A DNA stretch of 48,379 nucleotides from Planctomycetaceae bacterium (GCA_002724245.1 PBOG01000228.1:1-48379), one strand, 5' to 3'. Positions 26,986 through 36,989 are shown, numbered from the stretch's first letter. Program-made: numbers and translations. The notes: generated by a model from the sequence alone, not told the origin.

Positions 26986-29241
26986 ATGACCACTCCCCTG
27001 ACGCTCATCGCGACAACAGCATTTGGACTGGAAGCTGTCGTGAAACGGGAGCTGGCTGCGTTGGGATACGAGGGACAGGTCATTGCTCCAGGATGGATCC
27101 GGTTTACGGGCGACGAGTTAGCGATTTGCCGCTGTAACCTGTGGCTCCGTTGTGCAGACCGCGTGTTGATCCAGGTCGCCCGTTTTGAGGCCGACAATTT
27201 CGACACCCTGTTTGAAACGACCCGTGCGCTCAACTGGCACGATTGGATTTGTCCGACCGGTGCCTTTCCGGTCGTCGGTCGATCCCTGAAGTCACAGTTA
27301 TCAAGTGTGCCTGCCTGCCAGCGAACCGTCAAAAAAGCTGTGGTGGAAAGCCTGCAACGCGGCCATCAGTGCCAGCAGCTGACGGAAGATGGCCCTCTCT
27401 TCAAAATTCAAATCGCGCTGTTGGACAACCAGGCAACCCTCACGCTGGACACCACGGGCCCCAGTCTGCATAAGCGCGGCTATCGCCGGCACGCAGCTCC
27501 GGCACCACTCAAGGAAACACTTGCCGCCGCGCTGTTGGAATTGAGTTTCTGGAATCCCCACCGGCCTCTGCTTGACCCTTTCTGCGGAGCCGGGACGATT
27601 ATCATCGAAGCGGCGCGGATTGCCCGCAACATGGCTCCCGGACTGGAACGCCCGTTCGTCTCCGACAGTTGGCCCTGGCTGCAGAGTGCCTACTGGAACG
27701 CAGCGCGCACAGAAGCCCGTGACCTGGTGCAGCCGCCTCCTGCTGAACGCCTAGTTGGCACCGACCAGAGCGATCGCGTGCTGGCAGCCGCGCGGCAAAA
27801 TGCCGCCGCCGCCGGTGTCGATGACCAGGTTCATTTTCAACGGCGCATGTTTGCCGACTTGAGCAGCCGACGGCAATACGGCTGCCTGGTGACCAACCCG
27901 CCTTATGGACAACGCCTGGAGAGTGGGCCCCTCGCCGAACTCTACCAGTCGATTCCAGAAGTCCTTCGGAAACTCCCCAGCTGGTCACACTTTGTCCTCA
28001 CCGCACACCCAGACTTCGAAAATCTCGTCGAACGTCAGGCCGACCGGCGGCGCAAGTTGTACAACGGGCGCATCGAGTGCACCTACTACCAGTTCCACGG
28101 ACCGCGGCCCCCCCGTCCTGATTCCCGTCCTGATTCCCGTCCTGATTCCCTGCCTACACAGCAACTCCTGTCGGACGATCCGGCAGCAAAGACAAAACGG
28201 CCAGATACCTCTGCGGCCTCCCCAGAGTCGCCAGCCGTCGTCAACACTGCCGTTTTTGGTGGCCTGACCAGCAAAGGCAAAGAGCAAGCAGCGCTGTTCC
28301 ACAATCGCCTCGCTAAACGGGCCCGTCACCTGCGTCGCTGGCCGGGAAAACGGGGCATTACTTGCTTCCGGATCTACGACCGTGACATCCCGGAGATCCC
28401 GCTGACCGTCGACCGCTATGAAGACTATCTGCACCTCGTCGAATTCGAACGTCCCCACAACCGCAGCCGCGCTGAACATGCCGACTGGCTCGACTTGATG
28501 ATGCAGACTGCGGCCACCACTTTGGGGGTCACAAGGAAGCATGTGTTCCTGAAGCGCAAACAACCGCAACGCGGCAAGTCCCAGCATCCGCGACTCGACA
28601 ACCAACGGCATGAAATTACGGTGCGCGAAGGGGGGCTGCAATTCCTGGTCAATCTCTCCGACTATATCGACACAGGTCTATTTCTCGATCACCGAACCAC
28701 GCGGTCCATGGTGCAACAGGCGGCCACAGGAACACGGTTTTTGAACTTGTTCGGTTACACGGGTGCTTTCACGGTGTACGCCGCCCGTGGTGGCGCTGCC
28801 ACCACGACCACCGTCGACCTCTCACCGACCTACCTGGACTGGTCACGGAGGAATCTCAAGCTCAATGGCTTCGAAGCACCAGAACACGATTTGGTGCGCG
28901 CCGATGCGTTGGATTACATTCGCGGGCTACGCCCGGTACCCAGCTTCGATCTCGCCGTGGTCGACCCGCCCACCTTCTCCAACAGCAAACGCACCGAATC
29001 GGATTGGTCGATTCAACAAAACTACGCAGAACTGCTCAACGGGGTACTGCGGGTCATGCAGCCCGGCGGCACAGTCTTCTTCTCCACGAATTTTCGTCGC
29101 TTCAAATTCGACCCGGAGAGCATCGCACCGGCCCCGACTATCGAGATCAGTAAACAGACGGTCCCCGATGACTACCGCAACCGACGGATTCATCGCTGCT
29201 GGAAAATTACCGTTCCCGAGGAACAAGCCAGTCACTCGTAA
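26986..29241 (+). CDS. rlmL: Bifunctional 23S rRNA methyltransferase RlmKL
   Basis: 751 aa. The N-terminal RlmL half has a ferredoxin-like/THUMP region (about 1-155), DPFCGAGTIIIEAARIA and the catalytic NPPYG (304-308), which makes m2G2445. The C-terminal RlmK half has NLFGYTGAFTVYAARGGAATTTTVDLSPTYL and VVDPPTFSNSKR (Asp660 to Arg669), which makes m7G2069. E. coli RlmKL is 702 aa; the extra length is mostly a Pro/Ser-rich linker at about 365-420 carrying three tandem RPDS units. The upstream 230 bases are non-coding with a hairpin and a direct repeat. Confidence 0.95.
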   Translation: MTTPLTLIATTAFGLEAVVKRELAALGYEGQVIAPGWIRFTGDELAICRCNLWLRCADRVLIQVARFEADNFDTLFETTRALNWHDWICPTGAFPVVGRSLKSQLSSVPACQRTVKKAVVESLQRGHQCQQLTEDGPLFKIQIALLDNQATLTLDTTGPSLHKRGYRRHAAPAPLKETLAAALLELSFWNPHRPLLDPFCGAGTIIIEAARIARNMAPGLERPFVSDSWPWLQSAYWNAARTEARDLVQPPPAERLVGTDQSDRVLAAARQNAAAAGVDDQVHFQRRMFADLSSRRQYGCLVTNPPYGQRLESGPLAELYQSIPEVLRKLPSWSHFVLTAHPDFENLVERQADRRRKLYNGRIECTYYQFHGPRPPRPDSRPDSRPDSLPTQQLLSDDPAAKTKRPDTSAASPESPAVVNTAVFGGLTSKGKEQAALFHNRLAKRARHLRRWPGKRGITCFRIYDRDIPEIPLTVDRYEDYLHLVEFERPHNRSRAEHADWLDLMMQTAATTLGVTRKHVFLKRKQPQRGKSQHPRLDNQRHEITVREGGLQFLVNLSDYIDTGLFLDHRTTRSMVQQAATGTRFLNLFGYTGAFTVYAARGGAATTTTVDLSPTYLDWSRRNLKLNGFEAPEHDLVRADALDYIRGLRPVPSFDLAVVDPPTFSNSKRTESDWSIQQNYAELLNGVLRVMQPGGTVFFSTNFRRFKFDPESIAPAPTIEISKQTVPDDYRNRRIHRCWKITVPEEQASHS
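28114..28149 (+). repeat. Three 12-bp tandem repeats in the RlmKL linker
   Basis: CGTCCTGATTCC occurs three times head to tail and encodes three RPDS units from about residue 377, in frame. Confidence 0.95.
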
Positions 29242-29264
29242 AGCAATTGGCGGTCCGCAGCGGA

Positions 29265-29681
29265 TCACTTGCCTCGAGTACCAGATCGGTCCATCGAGAA
29301 CGTCCCTTGGAACTTGCTCGAGGTGTAGGTGGATTCGAAATGGCCGTCGCGTACCGTGGCATCGTATTCGAAGGTCCCGTAGCGGCGACTGACAAAGGTT
29401 GACCCACGCAGTCGAATGCTGCCGTCCTCTTGCTCTTCTGCGTCCAAGACAACCGTATATCGAAACGGCAAGACAAGGAAAAAACGGCCGCGAAAAACGA
29501 CCTGGTACTGGCTGTCGTTGAGCGCAGTAAATCGGCCTCGCAGCGGACCGGTATGTCGGTTGTTGCTATTGGACCAGGTCCCCTTCCAGGCACCACTCAG
29601 GTCCTCCGCCGACACTGTGGAGTACCAGGCCGCAGAAGTCATGAAGAAAACAACCATTACCAGCAAACGCATCATTTTCAT
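29265..29681 (-). CDS. Small secreted beta-rich protein
   Basis: 138 aa. A signal peptide (MMRLLVMVVFFMTSAAWYSTVSAE) leads to a compact domain DLSGAWKGTWSNSNNRHTGPLRGRFTALND...FRGRFFLVLPFRYTVVLD...GTFEYDATVRDGHFESTYTSSKFQGTFSMDRS, made of regular beta-strands that suggest a lipocalin-like or other barrel. GGGAG lies upstream of the ATG. Similar hypothetical proteins occur in planctomycetes as far as I recall; the role is unknown. It is convergent with rlmKL with a 23-base gap. Confidence 0.75.
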   Translation of the reverse strand: MKMMRLLVMVVFFMTSAAWYSTVSAEDLSGAWKGTWSNSNNRHTGPLRGRFTALNDSQYQVVFRGRFFLVLPFRYTVVLDAEEQEDGSIRLRGSTFVSRRYGTFEYDATVRDGHFESTYTSSKFQGTFSMDRSGTRGK

Positions 29682-29913
29682 CGCGGAGGCTCCCTGGTTC
29701 GTCTACAGACGGCACGGATCGGACCTCATGCACTGAGATCAACTGCGACCGGTACCGCGCGCATCCCAAAATCCACAACCGGTATACCAAATATGTCTAT
29801 CCCTGGCATCTTCAGAAGCGGTCGCTCGACTGCGTTGACGGCTTCGGGTTGCCAGATCCGCCTGCGATCGTCGCAGAATAGCAGGGCCGCCAGACTGCTG
29901 GCGCAGTCACGTG

Positions 29914-30789
29914 CTAACGGACAGGCGGGTCGTGAGGAAAGCCATGTTGCTCGCTTTCACGGGCCATCTGTTGCCAATGGTGCTGCGGTTGCCAGCCAAG
30001 CATCGCCTTCAACTTGGCGCAATCAATCAACCCCGTGCGGTCTGCCAGGACGCCACGTACATCCCTGATCTGGGGCAAATGTTCGGCGAGCAATTGTGCT
30101 GTGGAAATATCGACGCACACGTCGTCGGCCGCCACATTGAATACCTCACAACCTGACAAATCGGATTCGATCCAGGCCAGGCAAGCGGATGCCACGTCAC
30201 GGGCATCGACATAGGACCAGAGCGCATCCACGGCCGCACCAGGATCCCCGGTAAACCGGCGAAATCGCCATTCGTAGGACTGTTCGTAAACGATCCGCTG
30301 TGGTCGCAGCGCTGCGATGGCAATCCCGTACCAACGCGCGTAGTGAGCAGCCAGCGTTTCCAGGTTTTGCTTGGCTGCCCCGTAAATACTATCCGGATGC
30401 GCCGGGCTGTTCTCATCAACAGGCAGGTAAGGAACACGCATCAAGTCCCCATAAATTTCGGGGCTACTCGCCAGCACGAGACGCTGGATTCCCAACCGGG
30501 CCGCGGCTTGGAGAACATGGAACCCACCCAAGGCAAGGTTTTCGTACGCAGTGTGCCAACTGGTCCACGCGTCAGTCGGTAAACTTCCGAAATGAACGAT
30601 CGCATCCGCGCCCGCGCAGATGTCGTAGAGGCTCGCGCCGTCCCGTAAATCCACTTGGCGATAGCCGGTTTCCCAAATGGCACAGGGCTTGAGATCGAGC
30701 CCTAATACATCCCAGCCCGCCGCCTCGAACGCAGAGACAATCGACGGTCCGGTCCCTCCCTTCGCTCCCGTTACAATCACACGTCCCAT
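29914..30789 (-). CDS. NAD-dependent epimerase/dehydratase
   Basis: 291 aa from MGRVIVTGAKGGTG; the frame is open to 30852 but that part overlaps the upstream gene. An extended SDR: TGAKGGTG nucleotide site, DLRDG, IVHFGSLPTD, a Ser in LASSPEIYG, the SIYGAAK Tyr/Lys pair, and a C-terminal substrate lobe. Such enzymes epimerise, dehydrate or reduce nucleotide sugars or sugar acids. It begins 17 bases after the stop of the core-MetE-like gene, so the two are co-transcribed. Confidence 0.85.
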   Translation of the reverse strand: MGRVIVTGAKGGTGPSIVSAFEAAGWDVLGLDLKPCAIWETGYRQVDLRDGASLYDICAGADAIVHFGSLPTDAWTSWHTAYENLALGGFHVLQAAARLGIQRLVLASSPEIYGDLMRVPYLPVDENSPAHPDSIYGAAKQNLETLAAHYARWYGIAIAALRPQRIVYEQSYEWRFRRFTGDPGAAVDALWSYVDARDVASACLAWIESDLSGCEVFNVAADDVCVDISTAQLLAEHLPQIRDVRGVLADRTGLIDCAKLKAMLGWQPQHHWQQMARESEQHGFPHDPPVR

Positions 30790-30806
30790 CGAACACGCAC
30801 TCCCTG

Positions 30807-31877
30807 TCAAGAAACCTCGCTGCGCAACTGTTTTGCCGCCAGCCCCAGGCATTTCAGTTTTTCATACGCTTCATCGAGCGGCACATCGTGGTCCTTGCCA
30901 GGCGCAAACCCGCAATCAGGGTTCAGCGTCAGCCGCTCGGGCGCCACATGTTCCAGCGCACCGTGGACGCGCTGGACAATCTGTTCTGACGACTCGATCT
31001 CCGGAAAGCGAACATCCACACACCCCAGGCCAATCAAGCACGATGCGGGCAGCTCGCTCAGGATCGCCACGTCGCCCGCAACCGGAATACTGAATTCCAG
31101 CATCAGCTGATCGACTTGAAGTTGTTGGATGTAGGGCAGAATTGCTTCGTAGCCCCCGGCCGCACCCCAACCACGTCGACCCCAGTTACGACGACAGAGA
31201 TGGACTGCCAGACGGACGCCAGAGATTCCCTCGACAATGGCGTTGATCCACTCCACTGCGCGGGCCATCTCGGCCTCCGGGTCTGCAAAACGCGCGCGGA
31301 CCTGGGGATCGACAAGCACGCAAAGGTGTGGCTCATCCAACTGGATCACATCGACACCCATATCCCGGATCGCCAGCAATTCAGCACGCAGCGGATCGAT
31401 AAGCGCCTCGCAAAATTGCTCCCTGCGGGGATACGCCTGCTCCGAAACACCGGGAACCCACATCCGCTGCCCGATCAAGTACGGTGACGGAAGACACGCT
31501 TTCACCTGGCCCTCCGCTGCCGCTTTGAGGAATTGCGCCTCACGAGCCACGATGCCGGGATTCCAGACTTCAACGGGGCGCATTACCACCTGGTGGTAAC
31601 CAAATTCTTCCCGTTGCATCCACTCAAACCCTGAGAGCAGCTCGGCAATCACGTCGACGTACGTTTCCCGGCGCCATTCACCATCAGAGACAATATCAAT
31701 ACCCGCTTGTTCCTGAAGGCGCACACAGTAGCGGACCGCATCATCCATCCGCTGTTGCCACTCCGGGGAAGTCGCACCAGCAGTACGCGAACCGGTGGCA
31801 AACAAGTCCTTCACGAACGGCGGTCGGGGCATGCTACCGATCACCGTCGTGGGAAAAAGAGGAGACGCCGTCACCAT
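30807..31877 (-). CDS. Core-MetE-like protein, second paralog
   Basis: 356 aa, clearly paralogous to the protein at 8801-9910 along its length: PLFPTTVIGSMPRP, SDGEWRRETYVDV, CLPSPYLIGQR, VIQLDEPHLCVL, and zinc ligands in VHLCRRN (His, Cys) and LNPDCGF (Cys). It lacks the N-terminal half of full MetE. A methyl or related transfer to or from a thiol is expected, but the substrate is unknown. GGAAG lies upstream of the ATG. It forms an operon with the epimerase downstream. Confidence 0.82.
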   Translation of the reverse strand: MVTASPLFPTTVIGSMPRPPFVKDLFATGSRTAGATSPEWQQRMDDAVRYCVRLQEQAGIDIVSDGEWRRETYVDVIAELLSGFEWMQREEFGYHQVVMRPVEVWNPGIVAREAQFLKAAAEGQVKACLPSPYLIGQRMWVPGVSEQAYPRREQFCEALIDPLRAELLAIRDMGVDVIQLDEPHLCVLVDPQVRARFADPEAEMARAVEWINAIVEGISGVRLAVHLCRRNWGRRGWGAAGGYEAILPYIQQLQVDQLMLEFSIPVAGDVAILSELPASCLIGLGCVDVRFPEIESSEQIVQRVHGALEHVAPERLTLNPDCGFAPGKDHDVPLDEAYEKLKCLGLAAKQLRSEVS

Positions 31878-32202
31878 GATCTTCCTGCTCCCTGCGAATC
31901 AAACCCGTACCAGTGATTGCCTTATCAACGCCTCTTGATTCACGCAATGTTAGAGGGCCACGCTGTGATTCGCCAGTCGCAAAATGTGCCGCAACGCAAA
32001 GGGCGGACGCGTCAATCCACAACACCGAGCGAAACGTAGCCTACCTATTTTCACAGAGGATTTTCGCGTTTTTTTTTCACTAATGGTAGAACTCGTTTGA
32101 CGTGCTGATAATTGTCGCTACGTTGCAACCTGCGATGCTTGCATCGATCGAGAAGGATCTGACACTGCACGCCCGGGAACAAATAGAAAACGGAATCTGT
32201 CT
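31878..32202. other. Divergent intergenic region upstream of the MoxR operon
   Basis: 325 bases between the leftward MetE-like gene and rightward moxR. It contains a run of nine T (about 32070-32079), a GATAAT hexamer (32108-32113) without a matching -35, and a small inverted repeat CGATGC-TT-GCATCG (32134-32147). The promoter of the large operon should lie here, but none can be named with confidence. No further gene is seen. Confidence 0.5.
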
Positions 32203-33237
32203 ATGTCATCGAGCATTTCACAAAACGCGGGGCAAGGCCACACGCTGGACGATCAAGACCTCAAGATGGCCGAAAACCTGGCCCAGGAGTACAGCCGGCT
32301 GACAACCGAGTTATCCAAGGTGATCGTCGGGCAGGACGAAGTCCTGAAGCAGGTCTTGCTGGCCCTCTTTTGTCGTGGCCATTGCCTTTTGGAAGGGGTT
32401 CCTGGACTGGCAAAAACATTGATGATCTCCAGCATTGCCGAGTTGCTTTCACTGGAATTCAGTCGTGTTCAGTTCACACCAGACCTCATGCCCTCAGACA
32501 TTACGGGCACGGAAATTCTCGAGGAAGAGGAGGGAACCGGCCGCCGTCGTATGCGTTTTGTCAAAGGCCCTATCTTCGGCAACATTCTCCTGGGCGACGA
32601 AATCAACCGGACACCGCCCAAAACCCAGGCGGCCCTGCTGCAAGCGATGCAGGAATACAAAGTCACCACAGCAGGCAAGGATTACCCCCTCGACCAGCCG
32701 TTCATCGTACTGGGCACACAAAACCCGATTGAACAAGAAGGCACCTACCCCCTCCCCGAAGCCCAGCTTGATCGCTTCATGTTTCGGATCCATGTCGATT
32801 ATCCGAATTTTGAACAGGAATTGCAGATCGCGGAAATCACGACGGCTGACGGTTTTCCCGAACTCACTTCGATCCTCGACCGGGACGACATCCTGCTGTT
32901 GCAACGGATTGTCCGCAAAGTACTGATCGGACGTTCGGTATCGGCGTTTGCGGTTCGCCTCGTACGGGCGACCAGGCCCCTGTCAGAAGATGCGCCCGAC
33001 TTTGTCAAGAAGTATCTCACCTGGGGTGCCGGCCCGAGAGCCTGCCAGGCAATCCTGCTGGGCGCGAAAGCGCACGCCCTGTTAGACGGTCGGATCAACG
33101 TTTCTACTGACGACATTCGCTACATCGCATATCCAGTCCTGCGGCATCGCCTGGTCACCAGCTTCGCTGCGGAAAGCGACGGCGTCTCGACCGACAACAT
33201 CGTAGAAATGCTGATCAAAGTGACCAGTGAAGAGTAA
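32203..33237 (+). CDS. MoxR-family AAA+ ATPase
   Basis: 344 aa. Walker A GVPGLAKT (65-72), Walker B ILLGDEINR (128-136), the sensor segment VLGTQNPIEQEGTYPLPEAQLDRF with its arginine-finger region, and a C-terminal lid domain. MoxR ATPases are cytoplasmic and act as chaperones that remodel or insert metal into VWA-domain partners. It heads a co-directional block with DUF58 and VWA proteins next, the standard arrangement. Confidence 0.95.
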   Translation: MSSSISQNAGQGHTLDDQDLKMAENLAQEYSRLTTELSKVIVGQDEVLKQVLLALFCRGHCLLEGVPGLAKTLMISSIAELLSLEFSRVQFTPDLMPSDITGTEILEEEEGTGRRRMRFVKGPIFGNILLGDEINRTPPKTQAALLQAMQEYKVTTAGKDYPLDQPFIVLGTQNPIEQEGTYPLPEAQLDRFMFRIHVDYPNFEQELQIAEITTADGFPELTSILDRDDILLLQRIVRKVLIGRSVSAFAVRLVRATRPLSEDAPDFVKKYLTWGAGPRACQAILLGAKAHALLDGRINVSTDDIRYIAYPVLRHRLVTSFAAESDGVSTDNIVEMLIKVTSEE

Positions 33238-33341
33238 ACCTGGAGGCCGTAGCAGGAGACGAACGCAACCGTAGCAGATAGTCGCTTTTGTACTCCGCTG
33301 TCTGAAATCTAACGGATTCTTCATTTCACGATTGAACTGCC

Positions 33342-34232
33342 ATGGCTGCTACGCGTTATCTGGATCCTGCTGGACTGGCCCGTCTGGGAAATATGGAACT
33401 CGTTTCCAGGCAAGTCGTCGACGGCTTTCTGACCGGCCGTCACCGTAGCCCTTACCATGGATTTTCGGTGGAGTACCTGGATCATCGCGCCTATACACCC
33501 GGCGACGACATGCGGACCATGGACTGGAAAATGCTGGCCCGCAGTGACAAGTACTATGTCAAACTGTTTGAAGATGAAACGAATCTCCGCGCGTATATTT
33601 TGCTCGACTGCTCAGAATCGATGGGTTTTCGCAGCGGTGAAATCAGCAAACTTGACTACGGCGCGTTCCTGGCTGCCTCGCTCAGTTACCTGCTGATTCG
33701 ACAAAATGACGCGGTAGGTACGCTGTTGTTTGACTCCGACATCCGCACCTATGTCCCGCCCCGCGCCCACCCCTCTCAATTCCGCCGCATGCTGGAGACA
33801 CTCGAGGGTCTCCAGCCGGGTGGAGAAACCAGTATTGGCTCCATCCTCAATCTCGCTGCCGAACGTACCAAACGGCGCGGATTGATCATCCTGATCAGTG
33901 ACTTGATCGACAACGAGGCCGAAATTGCCCACGGCCTGCAGCGGTTTCGTCACAGCCAACACGAAGTCATTGTATTTCACGTCATGGACGATGCCGAACT
34001 GACCTTTCCCTACGACCGGCTCACGCGATTCAAGGATATGGAAGGCGCGGGCCGCGTGGTCACCAACCCCAAGAACCTCCGCAAGCGCTACCTGGAACGC
34101 ATCCGCGAATTTCAAGCCCGCTTGCGCGGTGACTGTCTGGAACGCAAAGTCGATTACAACTTGGTGAAAACAACAGAACCTTACGATAAATTTTTGTCCG
34201 CCTACCTCGACAAGCGCTCACGCATGGGATGA
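33342..34232 (+). CDS. DUF58 domain protein (VWA-like partner of MoxR)
   Basis: 296 aa, soluble. DUF58 signature HGFSVEYLDHRAYTPGDDMRTMDWKMLARSDKYYVKLFEDE (about 39-79), followed by a VWA-like fold with a MIDAS-type DCSES (89-93). No TM segment is seen, although many DUF58 proteins have two. It is expected to bind a divalent metal and dock on the MoxR ATPase. It lies 104 bases downstream of moxR and 92 upstream of the BatA-like gene. Confidence 0.92.
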   Translation: MAATRYLDPAGLARLGNMELVSRQVVDGFLTGRHRSPYHGFSVEYLDHRAYTPGDDMRTMDWKMLARSDKYYVKLFEDETNLRAYILLDCSESMGFRSGEISKLDYGAFLAASLSYLLIRQNDAVGTLLFDSDIRTYVPPRAHPSQFRRMLETLEGLQPGGETSIGSILNLAAERTKRRGLIILISDLIDNEAEIAHGLQRFRHSQHEVIVFHVMDDAELTFPYDRLTRFKDMEGAGRVVTNPKNLRKRYLERIREFQARLRGDCLERKVDYNLVKTTEPYDKFLSAYLDKRSRMG

Positions 34233-34324
34233 TCCGGTTAGCCGACAGATAAAGTGGCAGATCAGTCACCACTCCCGGCGCGAGTATCACGTCGATTCAC
34301 TTCTTTGAGAAGAGAACCCGGTTT

Positions 34325-36700
34325 ATGAGTTTCCTGCACTCGGGACTCCTGTGGGTTTTGCCTCTGGCGCTGATCCCGATCGTCCTGCACTTGTTGACCT
34401 TGCACCGCATTAAAACGGTGGATCTGAGCACGTTCCGGTTCCTGTTCGATAGCTATGTTCAACAGCGCCGACGGATGAAATTCCTGGAAGTACTGATTGC
34501 CATGCTGCGGACGGCTTTCGTACTGTTTCTCATCTTCAGCATCGCGCGACCCGTAGTCCAGCATTGGGACTCCCTGCTGGGCGGCGGCGGCGGACGTGAC
34601 ATTGTTTTGATGATCGACGGCTCGGCCAGTATGGCCGCGGCCACCAAAGGCGTGACATCGATGGCCCGGGCGCGACAGGCCGCCACCAAGATTGTCGAAC
34701 GGCTCAGTAAAGACGACCGTGTGACCATTATCCGCGTAGGAGCCCGGCCAGAAGAAATCTGCAGCCGCTTCTCCGGCGATGCCAAAGCACTGACCGCCGA
34801 AATTGACCAGCTCAAGTCAGGCTCCTCACGCGGCAACCTCTTCGCCGCGCTGACCGACGTGTTCGGTGAAGGTGCCCGGGAGTTGAACAATCCGCGTGTC
34901 TACCTGTTAACCGACCTGCAGGCCAGCGACTGGAAGGAATTAAAAGATGGTGTGGCCGACAACCTGGTCCCTCCAGAAACCGAGGTGGTGGTCGTCAATA
35001 TCGGTTCCAACCAGACCATTCCTAATCGCGCTGTCATCGGCAGCAAACCGGAAAAATCACGCGTGCTGGTCGGGCTTCCGATTCATCTCCGCCCCCGCGT
35101 CGTCAATCACACCATGCTGACCGCGGATAACGCGGCAGTCGCAGAAAAAGTCGAAGTGGTCGTGTTATTAAATGAAAAGGAAATTGCTCGCAAGAGCCTC
35201 AGTCTCAAACCGGGTGAAACGAAAGAAACTGAGATCATCTACCGGCCAACTGAGCCGGGGCCTTTACGCGGTCGGTTTGAAATCTCGTCCGATCGATTCA
35301 CCCATGACGATCGTTTTCGGTTCTCCATGGAGGTCGTTCCCAGAATCAAGATCTTGCTGGTCAATGGAAATCCGTCTGCCAAACCGCTGGAAAATGAAGG
35401 CCTCTATCTACGGACCGCCATGTATTCCACCGCAGCCCAGAGTGACTCGACCGAAGACCCGGAAACAACAGGTCCGGCAAGCACCCCCGCGATCCCCTTG
35501 CCACAACAGGAGTTGTTGCAGGCATTGGATGTCGTCGATCTACCGGAAGCAAATCTCAACGCGGAAACGTTGCGTGACACCGCCGCAGTCATTCTGGCAA
35601 ACTGTGGGGCCCTCAACGCCGCGCAGTTTGCCCTGTTAAGCGGTTTCGTGGCCGACGGAGGTGGCTTACTCATCTTCCCAGGCGATAAAGTCAACCCCGA
35701 CACCTACAACAAACAGCTCTTCGTCGGGCCCACGCTGCCCGAAGAAAAACTGATGTCCGCCGAACTGGGAGCGATCGTCGGGGATCCAGACAAAGCGGAA
35801 ACCTTTCAGCGATTTGGTGCCGTTGACCTGGCCCATCCGATCTTCTCGGTGTTTGCCAATGCGGACCAACCCTACATGACACGGATCAATGTCTATCGTC
35901 GGTTTCCTTTGACAATGGCGGAGACCGACGGCAATGCCTGGCCGACTGTGGAATTTTCTGATGGCTCCCCCGCATTGCTGGAAAGTCGCTTCGGCACTGG
36001 ACGGGTTCTGGTGAGCGCGTTCCCCCTGAACACGCGCTGGAGCAACTTGCCGATGACCCCCGAGTTTGTGCCACTGGTGTTGCGGATGATCAGTCATGTC
36101 CGGAGGCCTGACGACCTGGATAGCCCGGCGGTCGTCTCAGCGGGCGGCACCGCGGAATTCACGGTCGCGCCCACCTGGGCACCCGCCAATGGAAAAGTTA
36201 CCGACATTCGCGGACGGGTTACCCCGGTTAGTTTTCAACGCTCCAACTCGCAGCTCAAAGGCGCTTTCCACGAAACCACGACCACCGGTTACTACACCGT
36301 GGAGGTCACTGGTGGAAGAACTGAAGACCCCAAACAAGGAACCGTTTCCTTCGCCGTCAACCTGTCCGAAGACGAATCCAACTTCAGCGGTTTACAGCCT
36401 GATCAAATCGAACGCATGCTGCCGTCGGCCGACGTCACCACGATTGACGCTTCTGCTGAAGCACAACAAGACTACGGCAACATTGGTAACCAGCGGGAAA
36501 TCTGGCGACCGCTGATCCTGCTCATTCTGGCAATTATTGGAGTTGAGTTCCTGCTTTCCACGCTGGGTGGCCAGCACGTCGCTGGGGAGGAACCGCAGAC
36601 GACAGCCGCCCGCATTCGCCACCTGGCAAGTGGACGCTGGGTCGGCAAGATGACCGGTGCGGGCGTCGAAGAGATCGCCGCGGAAACCGTGGAACCATAG
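34325..36700 (+). CDS. BatA/VWA membrane protein with GATase-like domain
   Basis: 791 aa. The N-terminal BatA segment (MSFLHSGLLWVLPLALIPIVLHLLTLHR, about 1-75) contains two TM helices. A VWA domain follows with the MIDAS DGSAS (98-102). A beta-sandwich section leads to a Rossmann/GATase-like region around ILANCGALNAAQFALLSGFVADGGGLLIFPG (about 420-455). One C-terminal TM (PLILLILAIIGVEFLLSTLGG, about 725-745) precedes a short cytoplasmic tail. Most of the protein should face the periplasm. It is the MIDAS partner of the MoxR/DUF58 pair upstream. Confidence 0.9.
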   Translation: MSFLHSGLLWVLPLALIPIVLHLLTLHRIKTVDLSTFRFLFDSYVQQRRRMKFLEVLIAMLRTAFVLFLIFSIARPVVQHWDSLLGGGGGRDIVLMIDGSASMAAATKGVTSMARARQAATKIVERLSKDDRVTIIRVGARPEEICSRFSGDAKALTAEIDQLKSGSSRGNLFAALTDVFGEGARELNNPRVYLLTDLQASDWKELKDGVADNLVPPETEVVVVNIGSNQTIPNRAVIGSKPEKSRVLVGLPIHLRPRVVNHTMLTADNAAVAEKVEVVVLLNEKEIARKSLSLKPGETKETEIIYRPTEPGPLRGRFEISSDRFTHDDRFRFSMEVVPRIKILLVNGNPSAKPLENEGLYLRTAMYSTAAQSDSTEDPETTGPASTPAIPLPQQELLQALDVVDLPEANLNAETLRDTAAVILANCGALNAAQFALLSGFVADGGGLLIFPGDKVNPDTYNKQLFVGPTLPEEKLMSAELGAIVGDPDKAETFQRFGAVDLAHPIFSVFANADQPYMTRINVYRRFPLTMAETDGNAWPTVEFSDGSPALLESRFGTGRVLVSAFPLNTRWSNLPMTPEFVPLVLRMISHVRRPDDLDSPAVVSAGGTAEFTVAPTWAPANGKVTDIRGRVTPVSFQRSNSQLKGAFHETTTTGYYTVEVTGGRTEDPKQGTVSFAVNLSEDESNFSGLQPDQIERMLPSADVTTIDASAEAQQDYGNIGNQREIWRPLILLILAIIGVEFLLSTLGGQHVAGEEPQTTAARIRHLASGRWVGKMTGAGVEEIAAETVEP

Positions 36701-36817
36701 GGACAACTGACGGGTGTGCCATTCAGCACAACCGGCCGGTGGTGGCCGCGAGCACAACCAGACAAATCAAGCAGCAAAGAACAAAACTCACTGACATCGA
36801 ACAGGCTGCCAGGGTGA

Positions 36818-36949
36818 ATGGAAATGATTGACTCCCTTAGGAGATTTGTCGAATACCGTGAAAATGGGAAGTTACCAATGATCGGCCGCTTGTACTTGGA
36901 ACAGCTGCAGCGATGCCTTGTGCCTGCCGGCACTCAACATCGTTGCTAG
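36818..36949 (+). CDS. Possible 43-aa small ORF
   Basis: In the 289-base gap between two operon genes an ATG preceded by CAGGGTGA opens a 43-codon frame (MEMIDSLRRFVEYRENG ... LYLEQLQRC). It has an amphipathic helical look, but no homology is recognised and the start is weak. Confidence 0.25.
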   Translation: MEMIDSLRRFVEYRENGKLPMIGRLYLEQLQRCLVPAGTQHRC

Positions 36950-36989
36950 TAGTGGATAAGAAACGTTATTCCCGGGAGATAGCAGAACC

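Noticed and set aside
28114-28149. Possible CRISPR or intergenic repeat array
   Set aside because: The copies are 12 bases, without spacers, in frame within RlmKL.
29740-29913. Protein-like minus-strand frame (LLKMPGIDIFGIPVVDFGMRAV)
   Set aside because: It reads smoothly but has no plausible start and begins inside the epimerase gene; no family match, so a chance frame is more likely.
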